Shown here one piece after another: positions 7,786 through 17,248 of a stretch of 64,000 nucleotides of DNA. The number at the start of each line of letters is the position of its first letter. The stretch's first letter is position 1. Location of the stretch: contig NC_011677.1 in NCBI RefSeq assembly GCF_000150955.2, positions 496,001 to 560,000 of the forward strand, given 5' to 3'. The DNA is from Phaeodactylum tricornutum CCAP 1055/1 (taxonomy: Eukaryota > Bacillariophyta > Bacillariophyceae > Surirellales > Neidiaceae). The notes under the pieces are model-generated. The model did no database searches. It had not been told where the DNA came from and saw only the letters and a program-made list of their open reading frames with translations. A program made the position numbers and the translations under genes.

Positions 7786-10287
7786 TTAAATCCCAAAACG
7801 AAGCAGTTGCTGAAGTCCGCCTTCAATTCCGTCGACGTGCTTGAAGAGAAACGACCCCGCGACCAAAATTTTGGCCCCCGCCTCCAGAACTTGTGCAATA
7901 GTGTCTTTGTTGATCCCGCCATCTACCATAATGTCGACGATATTCTCTCTGGGACGTGACGTGTTCCAAGCATGTAAAAAGCGCACCTTGTCCAAAGCTG
8001 TACGTTGGAAGTCCTGTCCACCAAAACCGGGCTCCACGGCCAGAATGTCAACTACTGATACGAGCCCTGTCTCCAAAAGTGGCACAATTGCTTCAACACG
8101 CGTCGCCGGATTCAAAGAGATGCCACACTGCATACCGGCATCCACAACAAGTTGCGCGAGAGCGATAGCGTCTTCCATTTGTGATGTCGCTTCGATCTGA
8201 AAGATGAAGCAAGTCGCTCCTGCTTTCGCCATAGGCATCACATATCGAGCAGGACGATCAACACAGACGTGAAGGTCTAGCGCTACCTTTCTATCGGTAG
8301 AAGTGTCGCAGCTTCGCCGAATAGCTTTCACCATTTGTGGGCCAAATGTGAGCGCATAGGGGGAATCGAGAAAAACGCCATCAAAAATGTCGACATGGAA
8401 ACGCAACGAGCCCGCTTTCAGGCATCGTTGGATTTCTCCCTTTATGTCACTCCAATCGCTAGCCAAAAGAGATGGCGATATTACCACATCGTTTTTGGCC
8501 GCTTCGTGCCCCCCTCTAATTACGGGTGTATTCAATAAATCTTTTTTTCTTATATGATCGCTTGCATGGACGATGGGGCGGGCAGCCTTTGCAAGTTGGC
8601 TGTACACATTTACGTAAATCTCGTCGTAGCGCTTGAAAACTTCAGGCCGGGGCGGTGTCCTGAAATCAATACGGATCATGGAATTTACCGCATCCTCAAA
8701 TGTATTGTGAATTCCTACCCCGACACTGGCGAGAATGGCACAACCAACTAAAGGAGCGTCCTTGTTTTCGCACACAATTACCGTTTTTCCTGTTACGTCG
8801 GCGTGCATCTGTAGCCAAGTCTGAGAGCGAGTCGCTCCACCAGCGATGATGATTTCGTCACATTTGTGGCCGGCGGAAGCTAGACCCTCAATACAACCTC
8901 GAGTCCCGAAGCAAACAGCTTCCATGAACGCTTTCCAGATGTGGGCCTTTGTGTGTGACAGAGTCAAACCAATCAATATTCCACGTGCAAGTGCATCGGT
9001 CACTGGAGTCCGCGATCCTTGAAACGTTTCCAAAGCTACTAGTCCATCAGCCCCTGGGCCAATAGCTGCGGCTGCGTTGTCCAGATCCTCGTAAGAATCA
9101 TTACTACCGAATATTCCTTTGGCCCATCGTAGAATGCTTCCTGTTGACGATTGCCCTCCCTCGGCGAAATTGACCCCTGGAAGCGGCGCACCTCTATATG
9201 CGCCCCAGGTTCCTCTGGCTGTAGTAGGCTGTGCTGTCACAACACAGTGCAGGTGCGAAGACCCTGTAATAAGACAGAGCTGTCCAGGATGAATACATCC
9301 CATACCAACCATGCCAACAAATGCGTCAGCCCCGCCTTGAACGACTGGAATACCTTCAGGAAGGCCCAGATGCGATGCAGCGTCCGGAGTCAATCTACCT
9401 ACTACCGAGCCCATTGGAATGCATCGTTGAGGCAGCTTGTCAGCCAGTTCGGGTATGCCGAGCTTCTTGTACAGAGACAGCGGTCTACCAGGATGACCCT
9501 CTGTTGCAAGGAGACAAAGCTCTCCGTCCCAGTGCCAGCGGGATGCAGCGTTGCACGAGCTAGCGCACATCTCGTTCGTCAATCTAAAATTGATATAGTC
9601 CTGATATTCGCATATCGTTTCGGCCCTATCCCAAATGTCTGGTTCGACCTGTTTGATCCAAAGGGCTTTGGGAGTCATCCATTCGGCCGACAAAGGTCCA
9701 TCACCGCCGCAGTTGACAAGAAGAGCCGGATCTCCCCGACATCGTTCCATAATTTCAACAGTTTGAGATGCTGAGCGTTGGTCCATCCAGAGGAGGCATG
9801 GCCGCAACGGCTCTTTGTTTTTATCCAGTGCAACTACGGAACAACAGGTCGTGTCGATACAAACGGCACAAATCTCGGTTTCCTGGGCACCGTCGCAGTC
9901 GACGGAACCCACCGCGGCTCGGACTGCCTGCCCGAGGTTTTCATACCAGTCAAGCGGATCTTGTTCGGCCCAGCCTGGATGAGGATGATGTGTAGGATAG
10001 GGAACGGCACACGATTGGCCAAGGATGCGTCCCGTCTCGGCGTCGAAACAACAGGCACGTATGGACTCTGTCCCGCCGTCGACACCAATTACAATCTTAG
10101 TTGAGCTTGTGGCCGGCAGGCCAGCTTTGGACAGCACATCGTGCACAAACAAAAGTAGTACGATCCAAAAAGGACGGAAGCTCCAACCGAACATTCCTCT
10201 GATGCTGCAACGATCTTCAAGTGTCAGCCGGCCCTGATCCCTTTCTGTCCTGCCGTAAATAGTGTCCCCGGTGAGCTTTCGATCCAT
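7786..10287 (-). CDS. FGGY pentulose kinase fused to ribulose-phosphate 3-epimerase
   Basis: 833 residues in one uninterrupted frame. Residues about 65-590 are an FGGY sugar kinase (VIGVDGGTESIRA phosphate-1 loop; DTTCCSVVALD and LLWMDQR; C-terminal IIIAGGATRSQTWLQMHADV). The TCCSVV stretch resembles the D-ribulose-kinase signature. Residues 601-833 are a complete ribulose-5-phosphate 3-epimerase with the expected metal ligands H631, D633, H673 and D789 and the phosphate-binding VEPGFGGQDF. Together they could convert a free pentulose (probably D-ribulose) to ribulose-5-P and on to xylulose-5-P. Residues 32-55, starting at an internal Met (ATG at 10194), form a signal-peptide-like hydrophobic stretch, so the first 31 residues may be untranslated and the protein may enter the ER or plastid route. 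Substrate identity is inferred. Confidence 0.88.
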   Translation of the reverse strand: MDRKLTGDTIYGRTERDQGRLTLEDRCSIRGMFGWSFRPFWIVLLLFVHDVLSKAGLPATSSTKIVIGVDGGTESIRACCFDAETGRILGQSCAVPYPTHHPHPGWAEQDPLDWYENLGQAVRAAVGSVDCDGAQETEICAVCIDTTCCSVVALDKNKEPLRPCLLWMDQRSASQTVEIMERCRGDPALLVNCGGDGPLSAEWMTPKALWIKQVEPDIWDRAETICEYQDYINFRLTNEMCASSCNAASRWHWDGELCLLATEGHPGRPLSLYKKLGIPELADKLPQRCIPMGSVVGRLTPDAASHLGLPEGIPVVQGGADAFVGMVGMGCIHPGQLCLITGSSHLHCVVTAQPTTARGTWGAYRGAPLPGVNFAEGGQSSTGSILRWAKGIFGSNDSYEDLDNAAAAIGPGADGLVALETFQGSRTPVTDALARGILIGLTLSHTKAHIWKAFMEAVCFGTRGCIEGLASAGHKCDEIIIAGGATRSQTWLQMHADVTGKTVIVCENKDAPLVGCAILASVGVGIHNTFEDAVNSMIRIDFRTPPRPEVFKRYDEIYVNVYSQLAKAARPIVHASDHIRKKDLLNTPVIRGGHEAAKNDVVISPSLLASDWSDIKGEIQRCLKAGSLRFHVDIFDGVFLDSPYALTFGPQMVKAIRRSCDTSTDRKVALDLHVCVDRPARYVMPMAKAGATCFIFQIEATSQMEDAIALAQLVVDAGMQCGISLNPATRVEAIVPLLETGLVSVVDILAVEPGFGGQDFQRTALDKVRFLHAWNTSRPRENIVDIMVDGGINKDTIAQVLEAGAKILVAGSFLFKHVDGIEGGLQQLLRFGI

Positions 10288-10706
10288 TTAATTCTCGAAA
10301 GTTGTCATGATTTGGGTGTCGCGAAAGGACCAACCCGGAAATGTGTAATGTCACCAATCCGCTGGCAATGGATCTAGTAGTGTGACATAGGTGGTAGTAA
10401 GTCCGAGCACCCATAATATACAGCTTAATCTTGTTACGGATCATAACATGTTATGTACGTTAAACATGCACCTACGTATCGACTGACCGTAAGTGGTCAA
10501 AAGTAGGACCAGGTCACTATGGAAGGGATCTGTGCGCACTATGTTCTGTCATCGCCTAGCTAGAGATTCGAAAAGCAAGAAATTGAGTCAAAGTTTGCTT
10601 CGTACAGCATTATTTCAACTACACCCAAACCCAACCACGAAAAGCCTACCAGGAGCGCACATTTGCGCAATCCGACTGTGAGTTCCCTGCCAGCAAGCGA
10701 AGCCGA
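10288..10706. other. intergenic, upstream of the kinase-epimerase gene
   Basis: Lies between the 5' end of the kinase-epimerase and the 3' end of the TRIP4-like gene, both on the minus strand. No protein-like frame was seen; a 62-codon plus frame at 10493-10681 is not supported. Confidence 0.4.
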
Positions 10707-11853
10707 TTACGTAAATTTCAGTTCAACGTTTTTCCGTTGATGAAGCCTCTCAAATCTGGCTGCTTGCTCAATCTCCACATCTTCCTGTTCATTTTTTGTC
10801 AGCCATTCGCTGTTCTGAGCACCATGGTGGTCGGCCTGATCATCGAAAATAAGGGTACGCTTGGCGCTTTCGCGTTGATGCTTCAAAACAGTTTCCTTCA
10901 AAATCCAAGCCGGATATAACGGATCACTATACAAGACACCGGTAAGTTCTGTGCACCTTGCGCGTGTTTGCGTCGACATATTTACGAAATGCAAACGAAG
11001 GCCGCGTCCACTTACTCGTCATCGGGTTTCTTTTGGGGCTCAACAAGGTAACCGCAAAAGGGGCAAAAGTCGTAGCCCTCGCGCTCGCAAGATATTCTCC
11101 CGCAGCTGAAATGAAGATATTGCAGTTGACAAATGAGGAGGCAGAATGTGCAAGGATTACGTAAAAACATAAACCTACCTTAGGCAGTTGGATATCGGCT
11201 TATGGTAGTTTCCGAAGCAACCACATTCGAATGCTGCTGTTCCCTTCGATCTCGGACCCTCGTTTCCCCCTGATTTCACCTTTGACTGTGTCTTCAAAGC
11301 ATTCTTCCGCGATTCCAATGGCAACTTTGATTGTTCTACAACCGGAGGAGAATGTGAATGCTTGAAGCCTTGTCTTTTTTGCGTCTCACTAGCTAATTTG
11401 TTCGTACTCGCTTGACGAGGCTTTTCCGGCGGTTTCTCTATATTGTCTTTTGTCCTTACTGAGTTTTCTGTTATCGCTGTTGATTCTATTGGAAGATCGT
11501 GTGTTTGTTCGGATTTTTCAGCTTTGTCGGGCACAACCAGAATCATCGGTTCGATGGGTACACCACGTTTGAACTTTTCAATATCGTCAACAAATTTTTT
11601 ACCTTCCACAGAAAGGGATCCCAAGAGTTGCGATAAGTAGTCCGACAGGTCCTAAAAAAGCAAATTTCATGCAGTCGACCACTCGTGAATCCTTCAGTAT
11701 AAAGAAAGATGGAGACCATGATAATGCTTTACGCCATACCTCTTTGGAGTCGATTGTAAGCAGATGATCAACTACGTCGTCTACACCATCCTCAAATCCC
11801 AGGATCTGGGCGAACTTGCTATTCAAGAAGTCGCGCTGAATGGAGTCCGCCAT
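10707..11853 (-). CDS. TRIP4: TRIP4/ASC-1-type C2HC5 zinc-finger protein
   Basis: Spliced model of four exons: 11853-11740, 11651-11179, 11105-11016 and 10956-10707, total 308 residues with frames continuous across GT-AG junctions. The N-terminus (FLNSKFAQILGF...VDHLLTIDSKE then DLSDYLSQLLG) matches the TRIP4 N-terminal helical region. The centre is low-complexity and charged. The conserved zinc finger CGCFGNYHKPISNCLSCGRI and SCEREGYDFCPFCG spans the exon 2-3 junction. The C-terminal part (KHQRESAKRTLIFDDQAD) matches the segment after the finger in human TRIP4. In animals TRIP4 is a subunit of the ASC-1 complex (ASCC), involved in transcription coactivation and ribosome quality control. The usual C-terminal ASCH domain is absent here. 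Confidence 0.82.
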
Positions 11854-12247
11854 CGCGAAGCTTAAGCTCTCGTATGTGTACAATCCTGGGCTATGGTGAG
11901 TGAATACGCCTTCGTTCCAGTTTTTTTTTTTTATATCGAGATGGCGGAAAGGTTTCCCATGCGATTGTTTGCCTTTGCGACGACTTTAACACGAACCTGA
12001 CGTCACCGAAAATTTTGCAACTTTCCCACAGTCACAAATGATCTGCTTTTTGTTTTACTACTATGAAGGTAGGAATGTTGCTAATGTAAACAGTCCTCTT
12101 GGGAAAATTCTATGAAAAAACTTGTCCCTATTTTACATCCATCTTTGGGTTCGCTTGTGAATGAATGTGAGAGCACCTGCAAGAATTCATTTTTACAGGT
12201 AATAACGGTATCATCTTTGTGGTTTATCTTAACTGTAAATCAGCCTT
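11854..12247. other. intergenic, TRIP4 promoter side
   Basis: Upstream of the TRIP4-like ATG and downstream of the flavin-reductase-like stop. It has a 13-nt T run at about 11920-11933 and a CACAGTCA motif at 12028-12035. No coding frame is supported; an 82-codon plus frame at 12112-12360 overlaps the end of the next gene. Confidence 0.4.
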
Positions 12248-12988
12248 TTACTTGCCATCAGGTTCAGTATTTTGCTTCACTACGTAACCAAATTGCTGTG
12301 ATCCGAAAAACTTCAAACAGGGCTGGTCCCCTGGCGAAGGACGAAACAAATTTTTTTTAGCGTCCCAGTAGGATTCTTTAACAAAGGCAGATTTTACTTC
12401 GGCCAATACCAAGTAGTGGTCACAGTCGATGACTGGCTCATCCATTATTGTGTATGCGCGGCAACGAAGGTGAGCAACAGTCCCAGCGATGCAGAATATC
12501 CTATCCTCTAAATTACCTTCTTCTTCACCTAGAGGTACTTGCTTTAGATCAGGAATTCCGTGCGAGAAGCGTTTGTCTTTCTTCCGCTCTCGGTTGCTGC
12601 TTGGTTCTTTGCGGGCTACTTGGGTGCGTGTCGCGTCCGAAGAGAGCTTTGGAGTGTAATCTGAAGGGAACTTGCTGCCAAAGCTCCCAGAAATTGAACC
12701 GACATTACAAACAAGATCTTCCATCCCTCGAACTGGGATTGATAGTGTAAATTCTGGGTTGACCGTGAGGATACTGGCGCTGTGCCTTCTCCGGTTTAAA
12801 CTAAACATAAATCGTCCCTCGTTATTGGTAGCTGTTAGCCACGACAAGATCATGACATTGCTAAAGGCTCTATCCTGTCCTTTCTGCTTCTCTTTAAAAG
12901 TTCCCAGTAAGCATACCGGATTAGTGTACAGTATTCGACTGAACTGCTTACCGTCGAAAAGTTCGATCCATTGTGTGCCCTCCACCAT
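12248..12988 (-). CDS. flavin reductase-like (FMN-binding split barrel) protein
   Basis: 246 residues from the first in-frame ATG (12988). The frame is open further upstream but only with a TTG. The pattern ILYTNPVCLLGTF...RAFSNVMILSWLTATNNEGRFMFSLN, then a strand-turn pattern FTLSIPVRGMEDLVCNVGSISG and a late HLRCRAYTIMDEPVIDCDHYLVLAEV, matches the flavin-reductase-like domain, where the N-[VI]x-xSW segment and the late DCDHYL.xG/AEV strand line the FMN pocket. A charged insertion (about 110-150) interrupts the barrel. The substrate and electron donor are unknown. No targeting peptide was recognised. Confidence 0.68.
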   Translation of the reverse strand: MVEGTQWIELFDGKQFSRILYTNPVCLLGTFKEKQKGQDRAFSNVMILSWLTATNNEGRFMFSLNRRRHSASILTVNPEFTLSIPVRGMEDLVCNVGSISGSFGSKFPSDYTPKLSSDATRTQVARKEPSSNRERKKDKRFSHGIPDLKQVPLGEEEGNLEDRIFCIAGTVAHLRCRAYTIMDEPVIDCDHYLVLAEVKSAFVKESYWDAKKNLFRPSPGDQPCLKFFGSQQFGYVVKQNTEPDGK

Positions 12989-13324
12989 CTTCCAATGCAA
13001 GGAATTGTAGGTAAGACTCGTGGATCTAGTCTGACATGAGAACCTTTCACAGCTATTTGGATGTTGTGTGTTGACGCTGAGCGTTAGCGATCGCAGTGCT
13101 TGTTAACGACTGAATCTTGCAACCCCCTACCCTAAGTTAGCTACTTTTGCTTGTCGCTTACCATGTAGAAGCTTGGAATAAGATCACCAAAAAGTCGTGT
13201 GCGCGGAAGTCTAGAAGTATATCTACCTTGATGTAAAATCTAGTAGGAACATATTTTGGAAGCTAAAGACAAGACCACGAATGGCTTATACAACTATCAA
13301 AGAGTCTGCTTGCCCATCCGAAAA
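12989..13324. other. intergenic, 3' flank of alpha-tubulin
   Basis: Contains the tubulin 3' UTR and the promoter of the flavin-reductase-like gene, both on the minus strand. No gene was seen. Confidence 0.4.
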
Positions 13325-15016
13325 CTAATACTCTTCATCCAATCCAGCGTCCGCGCCATCGCCAGTCTCCGCACCAACCTCTTCGTAGTCTTTCTCAAGC
13401 GCCGCCAAATCTTCACGGGCCTCGGAAAATTCTCCTTCTTCCATTCCTTCGCCGACGTACCAATGAACGAACGCACGTTTGGCATACATGAGATCAAACT
13501 TGTGGTCGATACGAGAAAGAGCTTCGGCGATGGCCGTGGTGTTTGCAACCATGCACACGGCACGCTTAACCTGGGCAAGATCTCCGCCCGGAACCTGCAT
13601 GGGCGCCTGATAATTGATGCCACACTTGAAACCAGTGGGGCACCAATCAACGAATTGAATCGTGCGCTTTGTCTTAATGGTAGCGACGGCAGCGTTAACG
13701 TCCTTAGGCACGACGTCGCCACGGTACATCAGGCAACAGGCCATATATTTTCCGTGACGAGGATCACACTTGGTCATCATGTTGCTCGGCTCGAAAACGC
13801 TGTTGGTGATTTCGGCGACCGTAAGGTTCTCATGGAAAGCTTTTTCGGTTGAGATGACAGGCGCGTAAGAAGTCAACATGAAATGGATACGGGGGTAAGG
13901 TACCAAGTTTGTCTGGAATTCCGTAACATCGACGTTAAGTGCTCCATCAAAACGAAGCGAGGCGGTGAGCGACGAGATGACCTGAGCAATGAGACGGTTC
14001 AAGTTGGTGTAGGTAGGGCGCTCGATTCCGAGATTGCGACGGCAGACCTCGTAGAGAGCTTCGTTGTCGAGACAGAAAGTGCAGTCCTATGAAAAAACCC
14101 AAAAGGTGAGACAAGCTATTTACGAAGACCATTTATTGCACAACTAATCTAAACGCACCGTGTGCTCAAGGAGGGCATGGGTGGAGAGGACTGAGTTGTA
14201 AGGTTCCACCACCGCCGTCGAGACTTGGGGTGATGGAGAGACGGCGAACGAGAGCTTAGACTTGCGTCCGTAGTCCACACTCAAGCGCTCCAATAGAAGA
14301 CTTCCTAGACCGGATCCGGTACCTCCACCAGTCGCGTGAAAGACGAGGAATCCTTGAAGGCCGGTGCAGTTGTCCGCCAACTTGCGGATACGATCCAATA
14401 CCAAGTCGACAATTTCCTTGCCAGTGGTCTAACGAAAGTAGAGTAAATAAGTTAAGAAATACAGCCAGACATTCTGGTGAACGGTTGATCATAATACTTA
14501 CGTAGTGTCCACGAGCGTAGTTGTTGGCGGCATCCTCTTTTCCGTTAATAATCTGTTCGGGGTGGTAAAGCTGCTTGTAGGTACCATTGCGCACTTCGTC
14601 ACAGACAGATGGCTCGAGATCGACGTAAACAGCGCGGGGGACATGACTACCAGAGGATGTCTCGCTGAAGAAAGTGTTGAAGGAGTCGTCAGCTTTTCCT
14701 AAAGACTTGTCGCCAGGCATCGTACCATCGGGTTCGATACCATGCTCCAAGCAGTAAAGCTCCCAGCACTGATTTCCAGTCTGAATACCGGCCTGGCCCA
14801 AATGAATCGAAATGCATTCTGTATGTGAAGTAGCGCATAACGCAGTCAGAAACAAGTTTTGGTGAAACATGAGCAGTGCATTGCTAGCCACACGTAGGAT
14901 ACACGTAGAATATCTACTGAGACTAAAAGCAAACCAAAAAATTCCAAGTTGCTCATATCGGCTGGTCTCTCTTCCCTTCGTTTTGATACGATCGTCTTAC
15001 ATCACTTACCACGCAT
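13325..15016 (-). CDS. TUBA: alpha-tubulin
   Basis: Four coding exons: 15016-15010 (7 nt, ATGCGTG), 14818-14502, 14428-14159 and 14086-13325, giving 451 residues, the normal alpha-tubulin length. It starts MREC, the N-terminal tetrapeptide read co-translationally in tubulin autoregulation in animals. It has K40 in the TMPGDK loop (the acetylation site), the nucleotide-binding GGGTGSG motif, the alpha-specific E254-type [10 protein letters not shown] context, and an acidic tail ending DEEY with a terminal Tyr that can be detyrosinated. It forms microtubules with beta-tubulin in the cytosol and nucleus. Intron 1 (191 nt) follows the 7-nt exon with GTAAGT; the others are 73 and 72 nt. An unspliced reading would miss the MREC start. 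Confidence 0.95.
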
Positions 15017-15566
15017 GATAGAAGAACGAGAGCTTCGAGTAATACAAGAAAGCAGGTAATTGAACAGGTAATAGAACTAGCTCTCACGACAAGAGAAAGA
15101 TCATTGTGGTCCTCCGCAGGTCGTTGCTCAAAAAGCAGCGGATCAGAAACAAGGCAAACCGATTGCACGCCGGCCTTTCTGAACGTTGTCGCATGATATT
15201 TTTCACAATGGAGCGAACGACTTTTCAAGTCTGCGTGACATCAAATGACAGACGCCAACGGAACAAGTAAAGGTTGCGCGCATACTTACCGGTACTTGTT
15301 TACGGTTACTCTCTGTTTTCACATCAGTCTGTCAATTGCCGGTAGAATTCCTTTTTTCCATCTCTGTCGCAGTCAGTGCAAAGAGCTTGTCTCTTTACTG
15401 TGAAGTAAGCAGATTTTCAAAGCGCATGAGAGTTGTGTTATCTAACATAGTCAATAAATTATGACAGCGTACCGAAATTCGTGCTTGTCGTCTTGAAAGA
15501 GAACAGAAATTCTGCGTGTTTGCTGTATCGATAAAAGAGGATGCGAATATCTGCCGTTCATAAAAG
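15017..15566. promoter_or_regulatory. divergent promoter, alpha-tubulin / phytol-kinase-like gene
   Basis: 550 bp between the alpha-tubulin ATG (minus) and the kinase-like ATG (plus). It includes a degenerate CGCAGTCAGTG near 15368. A 91-codon minus frame at 14953-15228 runs across the first tubulin exon and is a shadow. Confidence 0.45.
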
Positions 15567-16202
15567 ATGAAAGCTGCCGTTGGTCAGGGTCTATCGCTTA
15601 TTTTGCTGATTGCCGTTTTTCAAGTCGTGGTGACCAAAGTGTCATTGGGAATAGAAGCGAAGCGACGATGGCAGCATGCTTTGACAGGTCATGCTCTTGT
15701 TCAAGTGTCGTACTTACTTCCGCTGGATGTGTGCATATGTCTCCTTTTGCTGAGCGCCTTTGGAATGGCGTACATTCGCTGTTTTCAATCCGACTTGTAT
15801 ACTCGGACATTTTCTGAGTTACTGCGACCGGAAGAAATGAAGGCAGGATGTCTTCCTGGAGCTTTCTATTTTTTAATTGGAACAGCTCTTACTGCATACC
15901 TATTCCCACTACAGATTGCCCAGTACGCTGTCGAATGTCTTTCGATTGCTGATCCATTGGCATCTTGGGTTGGAAGGTCAATCAGGTCGCCCAAAATACA
16001 CGCTTCAGCATCTGTGGCAGGTTGTGCGGCCTGCTTCATTGCAGCTAGCGCTATTGGCGGAGTATATCTAGGAGGTTTTGCAAGCCCTTGGAAAATTGCA
16101 TTCGGAAGCTTAGCGTGTTGTCTCGCCGAGGCGTTTTCTTTCGGATACGACAACCTGTTGATACCAATCACAACAGCTGCGGCTGTAAATCTTATGCTGT
16201 AG
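15567..16202 (+). CDS. phytol / dolichol / diacylglycerol kinase-family membrane protein
   Basis: 211 residues with about six hydrophobic segments. Diagnostic features of the CTP-dependent lipid-kinase family (yeast Dgk1, SEC59, plant VTE5/FOLK) are visible: RRWQHALTGH near residue 34 (basic, then H-x-x-x-G), RPEEMKAGCLPGAFYFLIG around 92-111, the ADPLASWVGR loop near 138-147, and the C-terminal EAFSFGYDNLLIPI motif. These enzymes phosphorylate an isoprenoid alcohol or diacylglycerol with CTP in ER or plastid membranes. The exact substrate cannot be decided, although phytol (tocopherol salvage) is plausible in an alga. The N-terminal 30 residues are hydrophobic and could be a signal anchor. 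Intronless. Confidence 0.8.
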   Translation: MKAAVGQGLSLILLIAVFQVVVTKVSLGIEAKRRWQHALTGHALVQVSYLLPLDVCICLLLLSAFGMAYIRCFQSDLYTRTFSELLRPEEMKAGCLPGAFYFLIGTALTAYLFPLQIAQYAVECLSIADPLASWVGRSIRSPKIHASASVAGCAACFIAASAIGGVYLGGFASPWKIAFGSLACCLAEAFSFGYDNLLIPITTAAAVNLML

Positions 16203-16308
16203 GAACAAAATGTAACGTAAATTTGGTTAGCTCACAGTTGACTGTAAAGCAGATTGCTACTGGAAGTTTATTTGCGCGTTGTAGAACATTTCATCACCAA
16301 AAGTATGA

Positions 16309-16773
16309 TTACGTTTGCTTATGGTAACATTGCCCAGAGCTCATACGCATCACTGCTTCTGCGCCGGCAAAAGACTTGAGCAGCCCTGGTGGCAGAAAGC
16401 CTCCTTCGCAAGCGCATCGCCAATTTTGCTGTTCCTTACGACTTTCGTGAGCTAGCCGTGATTTTGGAACTATCTCTTCCCTTTCGTGTTTACCAGTGTC
16501 AGTTGTTACTCCACTATCACCAGGGTTTCTGTGGGAATCATCTTTTTTACCGTTTAATTCAAGCGCTTCGCAGTTAGTGTTTTCGGTGGCTTGAAACAGC
16601 ATTTTCGTTCCGTCATCGTATATAACCTCTCTTGTCTTCTTATTACCAAAACGCACAGCAACACAAGGTGCCAAAAGTACGACAAGGATTACTACCAGAA
16701 CAATGGAGCCACCCGAACCAGTGGGCGATTCTTTATTGGAGCCTTCGAAATCCACTTTCTTGCTGAACTTCAT
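16309..16773 (-). CDS. small single-pass membrane protein, unknown function
   Basis: 154 residues from the first ATG at 16773. A Gly/Ser-rich N-terminus precedes one strong transmembrane segment (IVLVVILVVLLAPCVAV, about residues 24-42). A short strand-like part (REVIYDDGTKMLFQ), a charged linker and a C-terminal stretch with several Cys (WRCACEGG...GQCYHKQT) follow. No family was recognised. It lies 107 bp from the convergent kinase-like gene. Confidence 0.5.
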   Translation of the reverse strand: MKFSKKVDFEGSNKESPTGSGGSIVLVVILVVLLAPCVAVRFGNKKTREVIYDDGTKMLFQATENTNCEALELNGKKDDSHRNPGDSGVTTDTGKHEREEIVPKSRLAHESRKEQQNWRCACEGGFLPPGLLKSFAGAEAVMRMSSGQCYHKQT

Positions 16774-17248
16774 GCTCTGTGTACATCGCCTGAAAGCAGT
16801 ACCAAGACTCCCAGTTTCGTTGATTGCCAAGCCTTTTAAGATTTAATGTTTTGACCATGACAAATGAAATGGTGTTCCATATCTAATTTACTGTTGAAAA
16901 CGTCTCGTTTCGGCAGCCAACTTGGACATTTTCCAATTTCGAACAAAATCAAAAGAGAAAGTAGATACCACCATCTGCTAAATAGGACATCTCGCCTCTA
17001 GCTAGACTAGCTAAAGATGCTAACAAGCTTTGTAGTTGTTTGCACGGATACGCGCCACAGCCAAAAAAGAAAAATAAGATTTACAGTTAGGATATGTGGT
17101 CTAATAGTATTGTAAATCTCCGCGCTGTCATTGAATGTCACACAACATACGGAATAGGAGGCAGAGAGCGCTGTGATTTTCTTCCGTAACTCATATTCGA
17201 ACGCTATTTTGTGTGATCCAGGAGGCATCGAGTCTATTGTCTTTGTAT
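16774..17248. other. intergenic between LRR 3' end and membrane-protein 5' end
   Basis: Both neighbours are on the minus strand. The region is A/T-rich with no protein-like frame; a 73-codon minus frame at 17007-17228 is not supported. Confidence 0.4.
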
